From: SYFY01 sp041752315
GTDB taxonomy: Bacteria; Pseudomonadota; Gammaproteobacteria; Pseudomonadales; Azotimanducaceae
Assembly (NCBI GenBank): GCA_041752315.1
Contig: JBGSHJ010000070.1
Span: 36,617-100,616, forward strand
Length of the DNA: 64,000 nucleotides
Reading direction: 5' to 3'
Positions 8,796-21,040 of this stretch are shown here, piece by piece; positions within the stretch are counted from its first letter, which is position 1, and every line of letters begins with the position of its first letter. Under the pieces are notes generated by a model. The model searched no databases and was not told where the DNA came from. It saw only the letters and a list, made by a program, of their open reading frames with translations. A program made the position numbers and the translations under genes.

Positions 8796-9821
8796 ATGGA
8801 TTATCTATTCGACTACCTGCTCTTTCTCGCTCAGGCCGTGACCGTCGTGGTGGCTCTGCTGGTGATTCTGTCCGCTCTCGTGTCGCTGGGCCACAAACGC
8901 CAGGATCATGACGGCGGGCACCTGGAGGTGCGCAAACTGAATGACCGACTGCTGGATTTGCGCCATGCGGTGGAGGATTCGATCCTTAACGATGCCGAGC
9001 TCAAGGTTCAGCGCAAGCGCGAGATCAAGGAAGAAAAGGCCGAGGCCAAGGCGCAGAAAAAGGCGGCCGGTGAAGACGCGGTGAAACCACGTCTTTTTGT
9101 TCTCGACTTTGATGGGGATGTAGAGGCTGGCAGAACCGAATTCCTGCGTACAGAAATCACGGCCGTACTCACGCTCGCGAAGGCGCAGGACGAAGTGCTG
9201 CTCCGACTGACCAGTCCGGGTGGCATGGTTCCGCACTATGGGTTGGCTGCTTCCCAGTTGCACCGGATTCGCAAACAAGGCATCCCGCTGGTGGTTGCCG
9301 TCGACAAGGTTGCTGCCAGCGGCGGTTATCTGATGGCCGTGGTCGCCAGCAAGGTCATTGCTGCTCCGTTTGCGCTGATCGGCTCGATCGGCGTCGTGGC
9401 GGAAGTGCCCAACGTGCATCGACTGCTCGACAAGTATGACGTGGACTGGGACGTCTACACTGCCGGCCAGTACAAACGCACATTGACGGTATTCGGCGAG
9501 AACACGGAGGAAGGTCGCAGGAAGTTTGTCGAGGAACTTGAAGATACACATGCACTCTTCAAGGAATTTGTAGCCGAACATCGTCCGGCGCTCGATTTGA
9601 CGAGCGTGGCTACCGGTGAAGCCTGGTATGGCCAACGGGCCATCGAGAAAAATCTGGTCGATGAACTCTGTACCAGCGACGAGTACGTCAACACGGCATG
9701 CGAAGAGCGTGACGTCTACGAGGTTCAATGGATCGAACATCGCAAGCCACTGGACCGCATTCTTGGCGAGATTCGCGGCTTGCTTGCGCGTGTCGCGCGG
9801 CTGTTTGCGTGGGTGCGCTGA
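8796..9821 (+). CDS. sohB: Inner-membrane serine peptidase SohB (S49 family)
   Basis: Signal-peptide-peptidase-like enzyme. An N-terminal membrane segment lies at about residues 8-31, followed by a highly charged lysine/glutamate-rich helix (about 68-92). The protease core starts near residue 98. The catalytic Ser175 sits in KVAASGGYLMA and the catalytic Lys227 in AGQYKRTLTVFGENTEEGR, matching the Ser-Lys dyad of the SppA/SohB group. Length (341) matches SohB rather than the long SppA. It is preceded by a 96-base gap and followed by 274 bases in which I see no gene. Confidence 0.92.
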   Translation: MDYLFDYLLFLAQAVTVVVALLVILSALVSLGHKRQDHDGGHLEVRKLNDRLLDLRHAVEDSILNDAELKVQRKREIKEEKAEAKAQKKAAGEDAVKPRLFVLDFDGDVEAGRTEFLRTEITAVLTLAKAQDEVLLRLTSPGGMVPHYGLAASQLHRIRKQGIPLVVAVDKVAASGGYLMAVVASKVIAAPFALIGSIGVVAEVPNVHRLLDKYDVDWDVYTAGQYKRTLTVFGENTEEGRRKFVEELEDTHALFKEFVAEHRPALDLTSVATGEAWYGQRAIEKNLVDELCTSDEYVNTACEERDVYEVQWIEHRKPLDRILGEIRGLLARVARLFAWVR

Positions 9822-10095
9822 ACAAACCGGCTAGCGTGCGTCCGTGCGCTGGAGGAATCAATCCGGTTGAGGGGGTCCTGCCGTGCGTTGAACGGTGTTT
9901 GACGCAGGTGTGAAAGGCGCAGTGATGCCATCGATGGGAGCTTCCGTTCGTGGCAGAGAGCGGTGGCTCGAAACCTCCGCCGATTCGAAGGTGGGCGTCT
10001 GACAAGTCACCGCACGAAGACCGGACTGCACGAAACGTCGGTCTGTCCACTGACGCCTGATGGTGCAAGAATGTCTGCATACCTTCAGGAGACTC

Positions 10096-11091
10096 ATGAC
10101 CATGACATTCCGCGCGTTCCGGGTGGAAAAGTCCGCCCAGGGTTTTATTTACAACATCGCCGATCGCGAAATCGCCGATCTGCCCGATGGTGATGTGCTC
10201 ATCGACGTCCGGTTTTCTTCGCTCAACTACAAGGACGCATTGTCCGCGACGGGTAACCCCGGTGTGACCCGGAAGTTTCCGCACACGCCGGGCATCGATG
10301 CCGCCGGAATCGTGCTGGAAAGTCGGACCAGCGAGTTCAAGTTCGGTCAGCAGGTGCTGGTGATGGGTTATGACCTCGGCATGAATACACCTGGCGGTTA
10401 TGGCCAGCGAATTCGTGTGCCTGCAAACTGGGTAGTATCCATGCCCGCCGGGCTGACGCCCGAGACCAGCATGCATTGGGGTACAGCAGGATTCACCGCT
10501 GCGCTTGCGATCGAAAAGCTGCTGCATGCAGGCATGCAGCCGGAATACGGCCCGGTTGTGGTTACGGGTGCGAGTGGAGGTGTTGGCTGCGTTGCAGTAA
10601 AACTATTGTCCACCCTTGGGTTCGAGGTGACCGCCGTTACAGGCAAGGCAACGCAGCATGACTGGCTGCGCAAACTGGGTGCGACCGAATTCCTTACACG
10701 TGAACAGGCCCTTGAAGGGGCGGATCGGCCGCTTGGCAAGGAACGCTGGGGAGGTGCTGTGGATGTCGTCGGTGGTGTGCCGCTGGCGAATATCGTCAAG
10801 TCTCTCAAGCATGGCGGCAGTGTTGCCGTCTGTGGTCTGGCTGCCTCGACCGAGTTTCCGCTCACGGTTCTTCCGTTCATCCTCCGGCATGTCAACGTCC
10901 TGGGCGTCGATTCGGTCGAATTGCCGATTGCGCACAAACGTGCACTCTGGAACCGGATCGGCGGTGAGTGGCGGGTTGATCTGTCGGACACGGTGCAGAC
11001 GCTGGGACTGGGTGATCTGGAAACAGTGGTGCCCCAGATCCTGCAGGGCGGGATGGTCGGACGGGGTGTGGTTGATCTCAGTCGCGCTTGA
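10096..11091 (+). CDS. acuI: Acrylyl-CoA reductase (NADPH)-type quinone oxidoreductase, YhdH/AcuI family
   Basis: Medium-chain dehydrogenase/reductase without catalytic zinc. Members reduce acryloyl-CoA to propionyl-CoA and detoxify acrylate, which arises from DMSP or 3-hydroxypropionate breakdown. Family marks are SSLNYKDALSATGNPGVTRK, HTPGIDAAG, the NADPH-binding VVTGASGGVGCVAVKLLSTLGF and GVDSVELP near the C-terminus. The frame is open from 10060, but the ATG at 10096 has AGGAG eight bases upstream and gives the normal family N-terminus (MTMTFRAFRVE). It converges with the antiporter gene. The acrylate role is a family-level inference. Confidence 0.88.
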   Translation: MTMTFRAFRVEKSAQGFIYNIADREIADLPDGDVLIDVRFSSLNYKDALSATGNPGVTRKFPHTPGIDAAGIVLESRTSEFKFGQQVLVMGYDLGMNTPGGYGQRIRVPANWVVSMPAGLTPETSMHWGTAGFTAALAIEKLLHAGMQPEYGPVVVTGASGGVGCVAVKLLSTLGFEVTAVTGKATQHDWLRKLGATEFLTREQALEGADRPLGKERWGGAVDVVGGVPLANIVKSLKHGGSVAVCGLAASTEFPLTVLPFILRHVNVLGVDSVELPIAHKRALWNRIGGEWRVDLSDTVQTLGLGDLETVVPQILQGGMVGRGVVDLSRA

Positions 11092-11092
11092 T

Positions 11093-11109
11093 CGCGACTT
11101 TCAGTCGCG
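11093..11109. terminator. Hairpin between convergent acuI and antiporter genes
   Basis: CGCGACT-TTC-AGTCGCG, a perfect 7-bp stem, fills the 9-base gap between two convergent stop codons and enters the antiporter end. It lacks a T-run, so its role as a bidirectional terminator is only a suggestion. Confidence 0.4.
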
Positions 11110-12276
11110 TCTGAGCGCGTCACTGACGGCAATCGGGCTCGGATAGCGAAAGATCACGAAGTACGAACTGATGAGCAGCGTCAGGATTGTTGCGCCTTCG
11201 ATGACGTGTGCGGCGCTGGTACCCACAAGGCCTGCGGCGAGCGCTGTGTAACTCAACAGCAGCGAAAATTCCGAAAGCTGGCCAAGACGAAATCCAACCT
11301 CCCAACTTGCCTTGGATTCTTCTCGCTGCCACTTGAGCAGCCACGCGAAGACGATGGGCTTGGCGGCGATCAGCACGACGCCCAGCAACAGCGTCGGCAC
11401 GATGACCTGGGCCAGCACCGCTGGATCGAGGCTCGCTCCGACAGAGAAAAAAAACAGCACCAGAAAAAAATCCCTCAAGGGACGCAGGTTCTCGGCGATG
11501 TACTGTGAAATCGGACTGGTGGCGAGCGAAACCCCTGCCACAAAAGCGCCGATTGCGTAGGACAGCCCCATCAGATCAGCGAGACTCGCAAGTCCCAGAC
11601 ACCAGCCCAGCGTGAGCAGGAAGATGAATTCGCGGAAATCATCGAATTTGGTCAGCAGCGGGAGAATGACAAATCTGACTGCGCCAAAAGCGAGAGCCAT
11701 CAGCAGGGGCAGGGCGACAATGGATCGACCAAGGCTGGTGAGTGTGGCATCGATCGAGGTACCGCTGCCGTTGATCATGATCAGCGCAAAAATGGCCAGC
11801 AGATCCTGGATCAGCAGAAGACTGACGACAATCTCGCCGACGTGGCGATGGTGCAGCACGGTTGTTGGCAGCAACTTGATGCCAAGGATCGTGCTGGAAA
11901 ACACGGCGGCAACTCCAGTGATTGCGGATTCAACCAACGTGAATCCAAATGCCCACATGACACCGAAGCCAATCATGAAAAAAACAGCACTTGTGCCGAG
12001 TGCCGTGAGCATGGTTTCTCCCACCATGTTGCGTAATTTGCGCGGTGGCAAATCGAGGCCCACCAGAAAGAGCAGGAAGACGATGCCAAATTCGGCAATT
12101 TCCGACAGCAGCCTTGCGTCGGTGACCTGTTCAAACCCGTACGGACCCAGCAATACCCCGAGTGCGATATACGCAACCAGTAGCGGTTGGCGCGAATAGA
12201 GTGCAAGGGTTGCCAGTACTGCAGCACCTGTGAAGATCAGAAAGAGTGAGCTGACAATGGATGCATCGCCATGCAC
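11101..12276 (-). CDS. Monovalent cation:proton antiporter, CPA2 (KefB-type) membrane domain
   Basis: Integral membrane protein with about 11-12 hydrophobic segments. Typical CPA2 elements are LVAYIALGVLLGPYG, EFGIVFLLFLVGLDLPPRKL, FSSTILGIKLLP and LLIQDLLAIFALIM, the last carrying the conserved Asp of the transport site. It has only the membrane domain: the protein ends at residue 391 without the RCK/TrkA-N regulatory domain of KefB and KefC. The ion it exchanges (Na+ or K+) cannot be told from sequence. 255 bases separate its start from the DUF934 gene and hold no convincing gene. Confidence 0.85.
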   Translation of the reverse strand: MHGDASIVSSLFLIFTGAAVLATLALYSRQPLLVAYIALGVLLGPYGFEQVTDARLLSEIAEFGIVFLLFLVGLDLPPRKLRNMVGETMLTALGTSAVFFMIGFGVMWAFGFTLVESAITGVAAVFSSTILGIKLLPTTVLHHRHVGEIVVSLLLIQDLLAIFALIMINGSGTSIDATLTSLGRSIVALPLLMALAFGAVRFVILPLLTKFDDFREFIFLLTLGWCLGLASLADLMGLSYAIGAFVAGVSLATSPISQYIAENLRPLRDFFLVLFFFSVGASLDPAVLAQVIVPTLLLGVVLIAAKPIVFAWLLKWQREESKASWEVGFRLGQLSEFSLLLSYTALAAGLVGTSAAHVIEGATILTLLISSYFVIFRYPSPIAVSDALRRD

Positions 12277-12531
12277 GGCGCGTTACTCCGTTAACAATTT
12301 CCCGGGTGGCTGTCGGACCCGATCTTCGCAGACCGGATGCAAAAGCGCAGACTGTTTTTCAGGATTCCGCGCTTCGCATCGAGCGGTTGGACAATCCGTC
12401 GAGAAGACCTGGAGTCGAAAACAAGGACAGATCTTCCGGATCGACCGGGAACTCGAACCCGGATTCGATCAGATCTTTCAAGGACGATGGGTCATGGGCC
12501 TGCCGAGAGCCAGCGGTGTGCGACCGTTATG

Positions 12532-13020
12532 TCAAATTGATCCTGGGGAATGCCCCGTCACCTGCTCCCGACGTGTTTTCCGGAACAGAGGTTCGGGATC
12601 GCCGACGCTGCCTTGATAATAGTGCGAATAGACCCGGGTGCCTTTGAGTGCCACTGCAACATCGCGACCATCGGGCAACACAAGACTCGAGAACCCGCAG
12701 CGAACCAGGTAGTGCACAAGATCATGGTGGGTGTCGCCTATGGCCCGCAGGTCTCCCTCATAGTTGTACCGGGAGCGAAGAAGCGCCGCCAGGGACAAAC
12801 CCCGTCCATCCTTGAACTCGGCAAAGTGGATCGCAATCAGAGGCGCCTTGATGAAGTCCGCCTCAGGTTCACTGTCCACCTGCAGCAACAGTCCCGCATC
12901 CGGATCACCGGCTTCACGCCACGCGTCAGGAGCCAGCAACGGACGTTCGCCTGCGGCCGCTTCCGGTCCGCAAGCCCAGTTGTCTGTCGCGACCTGGCCG
13001 TCCTTAATCAGCGTTGGCAT
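12532..13020 (-). CDS. DUF934 family protein, partner of sulfite/nitrite reductase
   Basis: Small soluble protein of the DUF934 (COG3749) family, which is regularly encoded right after cysI-type hemoprotein genes in proteobacteria and is presumed to help sulfite reduction; its biochemical role is not established. Recognisable parts are DAWREAGDPDAGLLLQVDSE, APLIAIHFAEFKDGRGLSLAALLR and GFSSLVLPDG. The frame is open to 13044, but the ATG at 13020 (MPTLIKDG) is the family-typical start. It overlaps the 3' end of the reductase gene by 17 bases, so the two are translationally coupled. Confidence 0.85.
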   Translation of the reverse strand: MPTLIKDGQVATDNWACGPEAAAGERPLLAPDAWREAGDPDAGLLLQVDSEPEADFIKAPLIAIHFAEFKDGRGLSLAALLRSRYNYEGDLRAIGDTHHDLVHYLVRCGFSSLVLPDGRDVAVALKGTRVYSHYYQGSVGDPEPLFRKTRREQVTGHSPGSI

Positions 13021-14671
13021 AAACCTTCTCCTTGAAAGGGGCAATACCCACGCGGCGATAACAGTGCAGGAACGGTTCTTCCTCGATACGCAACTCGGTG
13101 TACGTGTCCAGTATCGTGGCGATGGCCTGTGTCAGGTCTGCCCTGGAAAACGATGGCCCGACAATTTCGCCCAGCGATGCGCTCTGACCTGAATGACCAG
13201 AGTGACCCCCCAGGGAAATCTGGTAGAACTCTTCGCCTTTTTTGTCGACACCAAGAATGCCGATGTGTCCGACATGGTGGTGCCCGCAGGCGTTCATGCA
13301 ACCGGAAATATTGAGGTCCAGATCTCCGAGATCGTGCAGATAGTCATAGTCGTCGAAGCGGCGCTGGATGGCTTCGGCGACGGGGATCGACTTAGCGTTG
13401 GCGAGAGAACAATAGTCGCCACCCGGACAGCAGATGATGTTGGTCAGCAGGCTGGCGTTGGTGGCTCCCAATCCGGCGTCCCGGGCCAGTACCCACAAGG
13501 CTGGCAAATCACTCTGACGAACATCCGGCAGGACAAAGTTCTGTTCGTGGCTGATCCGGATTTCGCCATGACCAAACCTCTCCGACCAGTTGGCAACCTG
13601 CTCCATCTGCTCGTCCGTGACGTCTCCGGGTGGAACTCCGGTAATCTTTGTAGACAGTGTCACGATTGCGTAGCCAGGGACCTTGTGCGGTTTTATGTTA
13701 TGGCGCATGAACCGATCGAAGCCGATGTCGGCAAGTCGTGCATCGGCAAGCAGGTCGGGCTGGTCCTCGAGCTTCTCATAGGCCGGTGGAGCAAATTGAT
13801 TGGTGACTCGAGAGACTTCCTGTTCCGTCAATGTCTGGGCAGAACCCTGGATGTGTGTCCATTCCGCGTCGACTTGACGACGGAACTCTTCGGCACCCAG
13901 TGCACGCACCAGGATCTTGATCCGGGCCTTGTACTTGTTGTCGCGTCGCCCATACCGGTTGTACACCCGCATGATGGCTTCGAGGTAGGTAAGTAGATGT
14001 TTTACTTCGAGATGTGCACGAATCAGCTCGCCGATCACGGGAGTGCGGCCGAGTCCTCCGCCAACAAAGACATCAAAGACCACTTCGCCGGCGGCATTGT
14101 GGTTGGCCAGTATGCCAATGTCGTGTACCGCGATGGCGGCACGGTCATTCCGCGCGCCGTTCACGGCGATCTTGAACTTGCGTGGCAGCCAGTCAAATTC
14201 CGGATGCGCGGTTGACCACTGGCGAATGAGTTCGCAGTAGGGCCTGGCATCGACGATCTCGTCGGCAGAAACACCGGCAAATTCATCGGACGTGACGTTG
14301 CGAATGCAGTTCCCGCTGGTCTGGATGGCATGCATCTCTACACTGGCAAGATCAGCCAGAATGTCGGGCACCTCTTCCAGTTCCGGCCAGTTGTACTGCA
14401 TGTTCTGCCGTGTGGACAGGTGACCGTATCCGCGGTCGTAGTGGCGCGCAATATGGGCCAGCATTCGCAGTTGTTTTGAGGACAGTGTTCCGTACGGAAC
14501 CGCAACGCGCAACATCGGAGCAAGTCGCTGGATATACAGGCCGTTGCGAAGGCGCAGTTGCAGGAACTCCTGCTCACTGAGTTCACCTTTCAGGTAGCGT
14601 TCTGTCTGATCGCGGTAGTGGGCGACACGTTCGTCGACAAACGCCTGATCGTAAGCATCGTAGCGGTACAT
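13004..14671 (-). CDS. cysI: Siroheme and [4Fe-4S] sulfite/nitrite reductase (CysI-type)
   Basis: Assimilatory hemoprotein that reduces sulfite to sulfide (or nitrite to ammonia) by six electrons. The Fe-S/siroheme cysteines are in CCPGGDYCSLANAKS (Cys-x5-Cys) and SGCMNACGHHHVGHIG (Cys-x3-Cys). Both ferredoxin-like half domains are present (GYGHLSTRQNMQYNWP and the later FGHGEIRISHEQNFVLPDV repeat). At 555 residues it matches the CysI group that pairs with DUF934. No flavoprotein subunit (CysJ) is in the window, so the electron donor is unknown; ferredoxin is possible. Sulfite is preferred over nitrite because of the DUF934 neighbour. Confidence 0.9.
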   Translation of the reverse strand: MYRYDAYDQAFVDERVAHYRDQTERYLKGELSEQEFLQLRLRNGLYIQRLAPMLRVAVPYGTLSSKQLRMLAHIARHYDRGYGHLSTRQNMQYNWPELEEVPDILADLASVEMHAIQTSGNCIRNVTSDEFAGVSADEIVDARPYCELIRQWSTAHPEFDWLPRKFKIAVNGARNDRAAIAVHDIGILANHNAAGEVVFDVFVGGGLGRTPVIGELIRAHLEVKHLLTYLEAIMRVYNRYGRRDNKYKARIKILVRALGAEEFRRQVDAEWTHIQGSAQTLTEQEVSRVTNQFAPPAYEKLEDQPDLLADARLADIGFDRFMRHNIKPHKVPGYAIVTLSTKITGVPPGDVTDEQMEQVANWSERFGHGEIRISHEQNFVLPDVRQSDLPALWVLARDAGLGATNASLLTNIICCPGGDYCSLANAKSIPVAEAIQRRFDDYDYLHDLGDLDLNISGCMNACGHHHVGHIGILGVDKKGEEFYQISLGGHSGHSGQSASLGEIVGPSFSRADLTQAIATILDTYTELRIEEEPFLHCYRRVGIAPFKEKVYANAD

Positions 14672-14984
14672 TCAAATCCGTGAGAGTGGGCGCAGCGTGA
14701 AGATACCAGTACCGCGCCCGATTCAAAAATGCTTGATGTGCCTATGCTTATGCGGCGCAAATTCGGGAAGAATCCGGGATGTGCTCGGGACGGTTTCGCG
14801 TTGTCCCTGGATGCCTTTGTCGAAGAGCATTACCAGGGCCAGATGTCAGGAGTGAGGTGTCTGGAACAGGGCGTAGGGAATGAGGTGTCGATAGTACTCG
14901 CGATGGCCACTCTGAGATAAACTCACATCTGCGTCCGATCTCTTTTCCGGACCAGTTTTTTTGATCAGCAGGGGATTCCACGAC
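14672..14984. other. Intergenic region between cysI and the 50-residue protein gene
   Basis: 313 bases upstream of both divergent genes; it must carry their promoters. A 63-codon frame at 14729-14920 (+) has no family resemblance or hydrophobic pattern and I do not accept it as a gene. No clear CysB-type site or riboswitch was recognised. Confidence 0.5.
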
Positions 14985-15137
14985 ATGAGCGATCACGGCC
15001 ACTCCCACCAGCCTCCTAACCCGGAAATTGAAGCAGATGACGAGGACCAGCGGGAAGACGCCAGAGGCGCGTTGATCGTCTTTGTCTGCCTCGTGGTGAT
15101 GGCTGTGTACTACATCTCCGGCTGGACGTTTTCCTAG
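14985..15137 (+). CDS. Small single-pass membrane protein with His-rich N-terminus
   Basis: A 50-codon gene, ATG at 14985, stop TAG at 15135-15137, with AGGGG about ten bases before the start. The protein begins MSDHGHSHQPPNPEIEADDE: His at positions 4, 6 and 8, then an acidic stretch. One membrane helix follows at about residues 30-48 (LIVFVCLVVMAVYYISG) and it ends GWTFS. Layout predicts an acidic, metal-friendly tail and one helix, as in small accessory subunits of membrane complexes such as cytochrome oxidases; that is a guess. I do not recognise the family. It stands alone between cysI (divergent) and metH (convergent). Confidence 0.65.
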   Translation: MSDHGHSHQPPNPEIEADDEDQREDARGALIVFVCLVVMAVYYISGWTFS

Positions 15138-15266
15138 GAAGCGTTCACGGGCATGACACGCTGATTGGCACATCGCTTTGCCATTACGGTGTTGCCTGGT
15201 TGGCCGGTCGACCAGTCCCGCAGTCGCCCGACCGGGACCGGTTGGGCGTGATGCTGCTGCCTCATC

Positions 15267-18923
<3,657 letters not shown>

Positions 18924-19209
18924 GGGTTCTTGATCTGATGGTCTGCAGAATTGGAGGGCAGTGTAGGCGTAAAGCCGTTTCGCACAATTGAAGATGTCCC
19001 AATTCCAGGTGAGCCATTCTCATCTGGGTCTGAAGATGGGAGGTACTTGGTGCGCGGAAGACTTTGTGGCGTGTGGATGTTGCGCAGAACCCGGTTTTCG
19101 TTCACCTCGAGGTGTGTCTTCGGCCACGCTCGCAGACGGCGGACGCGAAACGGTTGTGTGGCCGGGAAGGGCTCCCTACAATACCCGAGTAATTTAGTCG
19201 GGTTTAAGC

Positions 19210-19791
19210 ATGATCCAGATCACGGACGCGGCGCAGGGGTATTTGCGGGAGCTGTTGGGCAAGCAGGATGCCCAAGGTACCGGCATACGGGTGTTTGTCT
19301 CCCAACCGGGTACACCGCATGCCGAGACCTGTATTGCCTATTGTCGTCCCGGTGAAGAGCAGGACGGGGATGAGCCCATCGAATTCGAAGGCTTTCGGGC
19401 CTGGTTCGAAAGCCGCAGCCACAAGTACCTGGAAGGTGCTGTGGTCGACTATGCGGAAGATCGCATGGGGGGGCAACTGACCATCAAGGCCCCAAACGCC
19501 CGAGTTCCCCAGGTAGGCGCGGATGCACCTCTGGAAGACCGCATCAATTACATCCTCTACAACGAAGTGAATCCTGGTCTGGCGGCACATGGCGGGCAGG
19601 TATCTCTGGTCGAGGTCACCAACGACAAGATTGCCGTTTTGCAGTTTGGCGGCGGCTGTCAGGGTTGTTCAGCGGTAGACATCACACTGAAACATGGTGT
19701 GGAAAAAACCCTGATGGACCAGCTGCCCGAATTGACCGGCATTCGCGATTCGACGGATCACACCCACACCGAACACGCCTACTATCAGTAG
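19210..19791 (+). CDS. nfuA: Fe-S cluster carrier NfuA
   Basis: Delivers [4Fe-4S] clusters to target enzymes. The N-terminal half is a degenerate A-type domain (IRVFVSQPGTPHAETCIAYC). The C-terminal Nfu domain has the cluster-binding Cys150-x2-Cys153 in FGGGCQGCSAVDITLKHGVE. Length 193 is normal. It lies divergent from metH and convergent with the DAHP synthase gene. Confidence 0.95.
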   Translation: MIQITDAAQGYLRELLGKQDAQGTGIRVFVSQPGTPHAETCIAYCRPGEEQDGDEPIEFEGFRAWFESRSHKYLEGAVVDYAEDRMGGQLTIKAPNARVPQVGADAPLEDRINYILYNEVNPGLAAHGGQVSLVEVTNDKIAVLQFGGGCQGCSAVDITLKHGVEKTLMDQLPELTGIRDSTDHTHTEHAYYQ

Positions 19792-19826
19792 GCGGGTATC
19801 ACCCGCGGTCGAGGAACGTAAGTTCC
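19792..19826. terminator. Two short hairpins between convergent nfuA and DAHP synthase genes
   Basis: GCGGGT-ATC-ACCCGC (19792-19806) starts right after the nfuA stop, and GGAAC-GTAA-GTTCC (19813-19826) follows. Neither has a T-run, so termination here is only plausible. Confidence 0.4.
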
Positions 19827-19836
19827 TGTCTGAACT

Positions 19837-20901
19837 TCATGCAACCCGCTCCAGCAGGTTCGCTGACGTGCTCGCTGCCAGTTCACGCAGCAAACCTTCG
19901 GTCGAATCCCAATCGATGCAGGCATCCGTGATCGAGACACCATATTGCAGTTTCGTGCGATCACCAATCTTCTGATTTCCTGCATGAATGTTGCTTTCCA
20001 GCATCAGACCGATGATTGATGAGTTGCCCGTTTCGATCTGGTTCGCCACGTCTCGCGCCACTGCGATCTGTCGATTGTGATCCCTGGCTGAATTGGCGTG
20101 ACTGCAATCGACCATGATCGCGGGCCGTAGTCCGGCAGCACGCATCTGCGCTTCGCAGCAGCGAATGCTCGCCTGGTCGTAGTTGGGACCGCTGCTGCCA
20201 CCACGCAGGACAATATGTGCATTCTGGTTACCCCGGGTATGGAAAACCGATACCTCTCCACTGGCGCTGATTCCCAGGAAACGATGTGGCGTCGCGACAC
20301 TCTTGAGTGCGTTGATGGCAGTTTCCAGTGAGCCGTCCGTGCCATTCTTGAATCCGACAGCGCTGGAAAGGCCTGACGCCATCTCGCGATGCGTCTGGGA
20401 TTCCGTCGTCCGTGCGCCAATCGCTGACCAGCTGATCAGATCGTGCAGGTATTGTGGGGTGATCGGATCCAGTGCTTCGGTGGCCAGTGGCAGGTTCATG
20501 CCAGCCAGATCGAGCAACAGTCGTCTGGCAATCACCAGGCCATGGTCGATTCGAAAAGTATCATCCAGATGTGGGTCGTTGATCAGCCCTTTCCAACCTG
20601 TCGTTGTCCGTGGTTTTTCGAAATAGGTCCGCATGACGATGAGCAGATCGCCGGCCAGTTCCTGTGCCAGAGCACTCAGCCGTTGTCCGTAGTCCCTGGC
20701 GGCGTCGACATCATGGATGGAACACGGGCCCGCCACGACCAGCAGCCGATGATCCCTCCCATGCAGAATTCTCTCGATTGCGGTGCGACTGGTCCGGATC
20801 TGCTCGCGAAGGAGTTCACTGACCGGTAATTCGGCCTTCAACTGGTCCGGGGTGATCAGTCGTTCCTGTCGTGTCACGTTGATGTTCTCCAGGTTTTCCA
20901 T
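19837..20901 (-). CDS. aroG: 3-deoxy-7-phosphoheptulonate (DAHP) synthase, class I AroF/G/H type
   Basis: First enzyme of the shikimate pathway, condensing phosphoenolpyruvate and erythrose 4-phosphate. Family motifs are VVAGPCSIHD, MRTYFEKPRTTTGWKGL, WSAIGARTTESQTHREMASG, VGFKNGTDGS, LRGGSSGPNY and VDCSHANS. The start is ATG with GGAGAGG just upstream. With 354 residues and an N-terminal extension it belongs to the allosteric AroF/AroG/AroH group; which amino acid inhibits it cannot be told, so the symbol is for the family. It lies behind an aromatic leader peptide and an intrinsic terminator, so transcription is very likely controlled by attenuation. Confidence 0.93.
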   Translation of the reverse strand: MENLENINVTRQERLITPDQLKAELPVSELLREQIRTSRTAIERILHGRDHRLLVVAGPCSIHDVDAARDYGQRLSALAQELAGDLLIVMRTYFEKPRTTTGWKGLINDPHLDDTFRIDHGLVIARRLLLDLAGMNLPLATEALDPITPQYLHDLISWSAIGARTTESQTHREMASGLSSAVGFKNGTDGSLETAINALKSVATPHRFLGISASGEVSVFHTRGNQNAHIVLRGGSSGPNYDQASIRCCEAQMRAAGLRPAIMVDCSHANSARDHNRQIAVARDVANQIETGNSSIIGLMLESNIHAGNQKIGDRTKLQYGVSITDACIDWDSTEGLLRELAASTSANLLERVA

Positions 20902-20950
20902 ATCCCTCTCCAGAAATCGGATTTGTGCCGCCCTTGTTTACGCCACCCCT

Positions 20951-20987
20951 AAAAGCAAAAACCCCGCAGGCGCTGCCATACGGGGTT
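20951..20987 (-). terminator. Attenuator terminator in the DAHP synthase leader
   Basis: On the minus strand AACCCCGTA pairs with TGCGGGGTT, continuing across a one-base bulge into GGC/GCC around an AGC loop, about 12 pairs in all. TTTTTGCTTTT follows at once. It lies 50 bases before the DAHP synthase start and after the leader peptide, so it ends transcription before the gene unless it is prevented from forming. Confidence 0.85.
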
Positions 20988-21037
20988 CAGTTCGAAGGCA
21001 GCTTTACTTCACTACCTTCGCGGACGGATGCAAAGGT
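20972..21037 (-). promoter_or_regulatory. Alternative hairpins of the aromatic attenuator
   Basis: Three mutually exclusive pairings are visible on the minus strand. Segment 1 ACCTTTGC (21037-21030) pairs with segment 2 GCGAAGGT (21021-21014), 8 pairs with one G-U. Segment 2 CGAAGGTAG (21020-21012) pairs with segment 3 CTGCCTTCG (21001-20993), 9 pairs with one G-U. Segment 3 GCTGCC (21002-20997) pairs with GGCAGC (20977-20972) inside the terminator head. Inference: a ribosome stalled on aromatic codons leaves 1:2 free to form, releasing 3 to break the terminator; a ribosome at the stop codon covers segment 1, so 2:3 forms and the terminator stands. Confidence 0.7.
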
Positions 21038-21040
21038 GTG

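Noticed and set aside
12430..12460. CTCGAACCCGGATTCGATC, resembling a T-arm.
   Set aside because: No complete cloverleaf can be drawn.
18924..19209. Possible B12, SAM or SAH riboswitch upstream of metH.
   Set aside because: No B12 box or recognisable SAM/SAH core on the minus strand; only a weak CATCT/AGATG hairpin.
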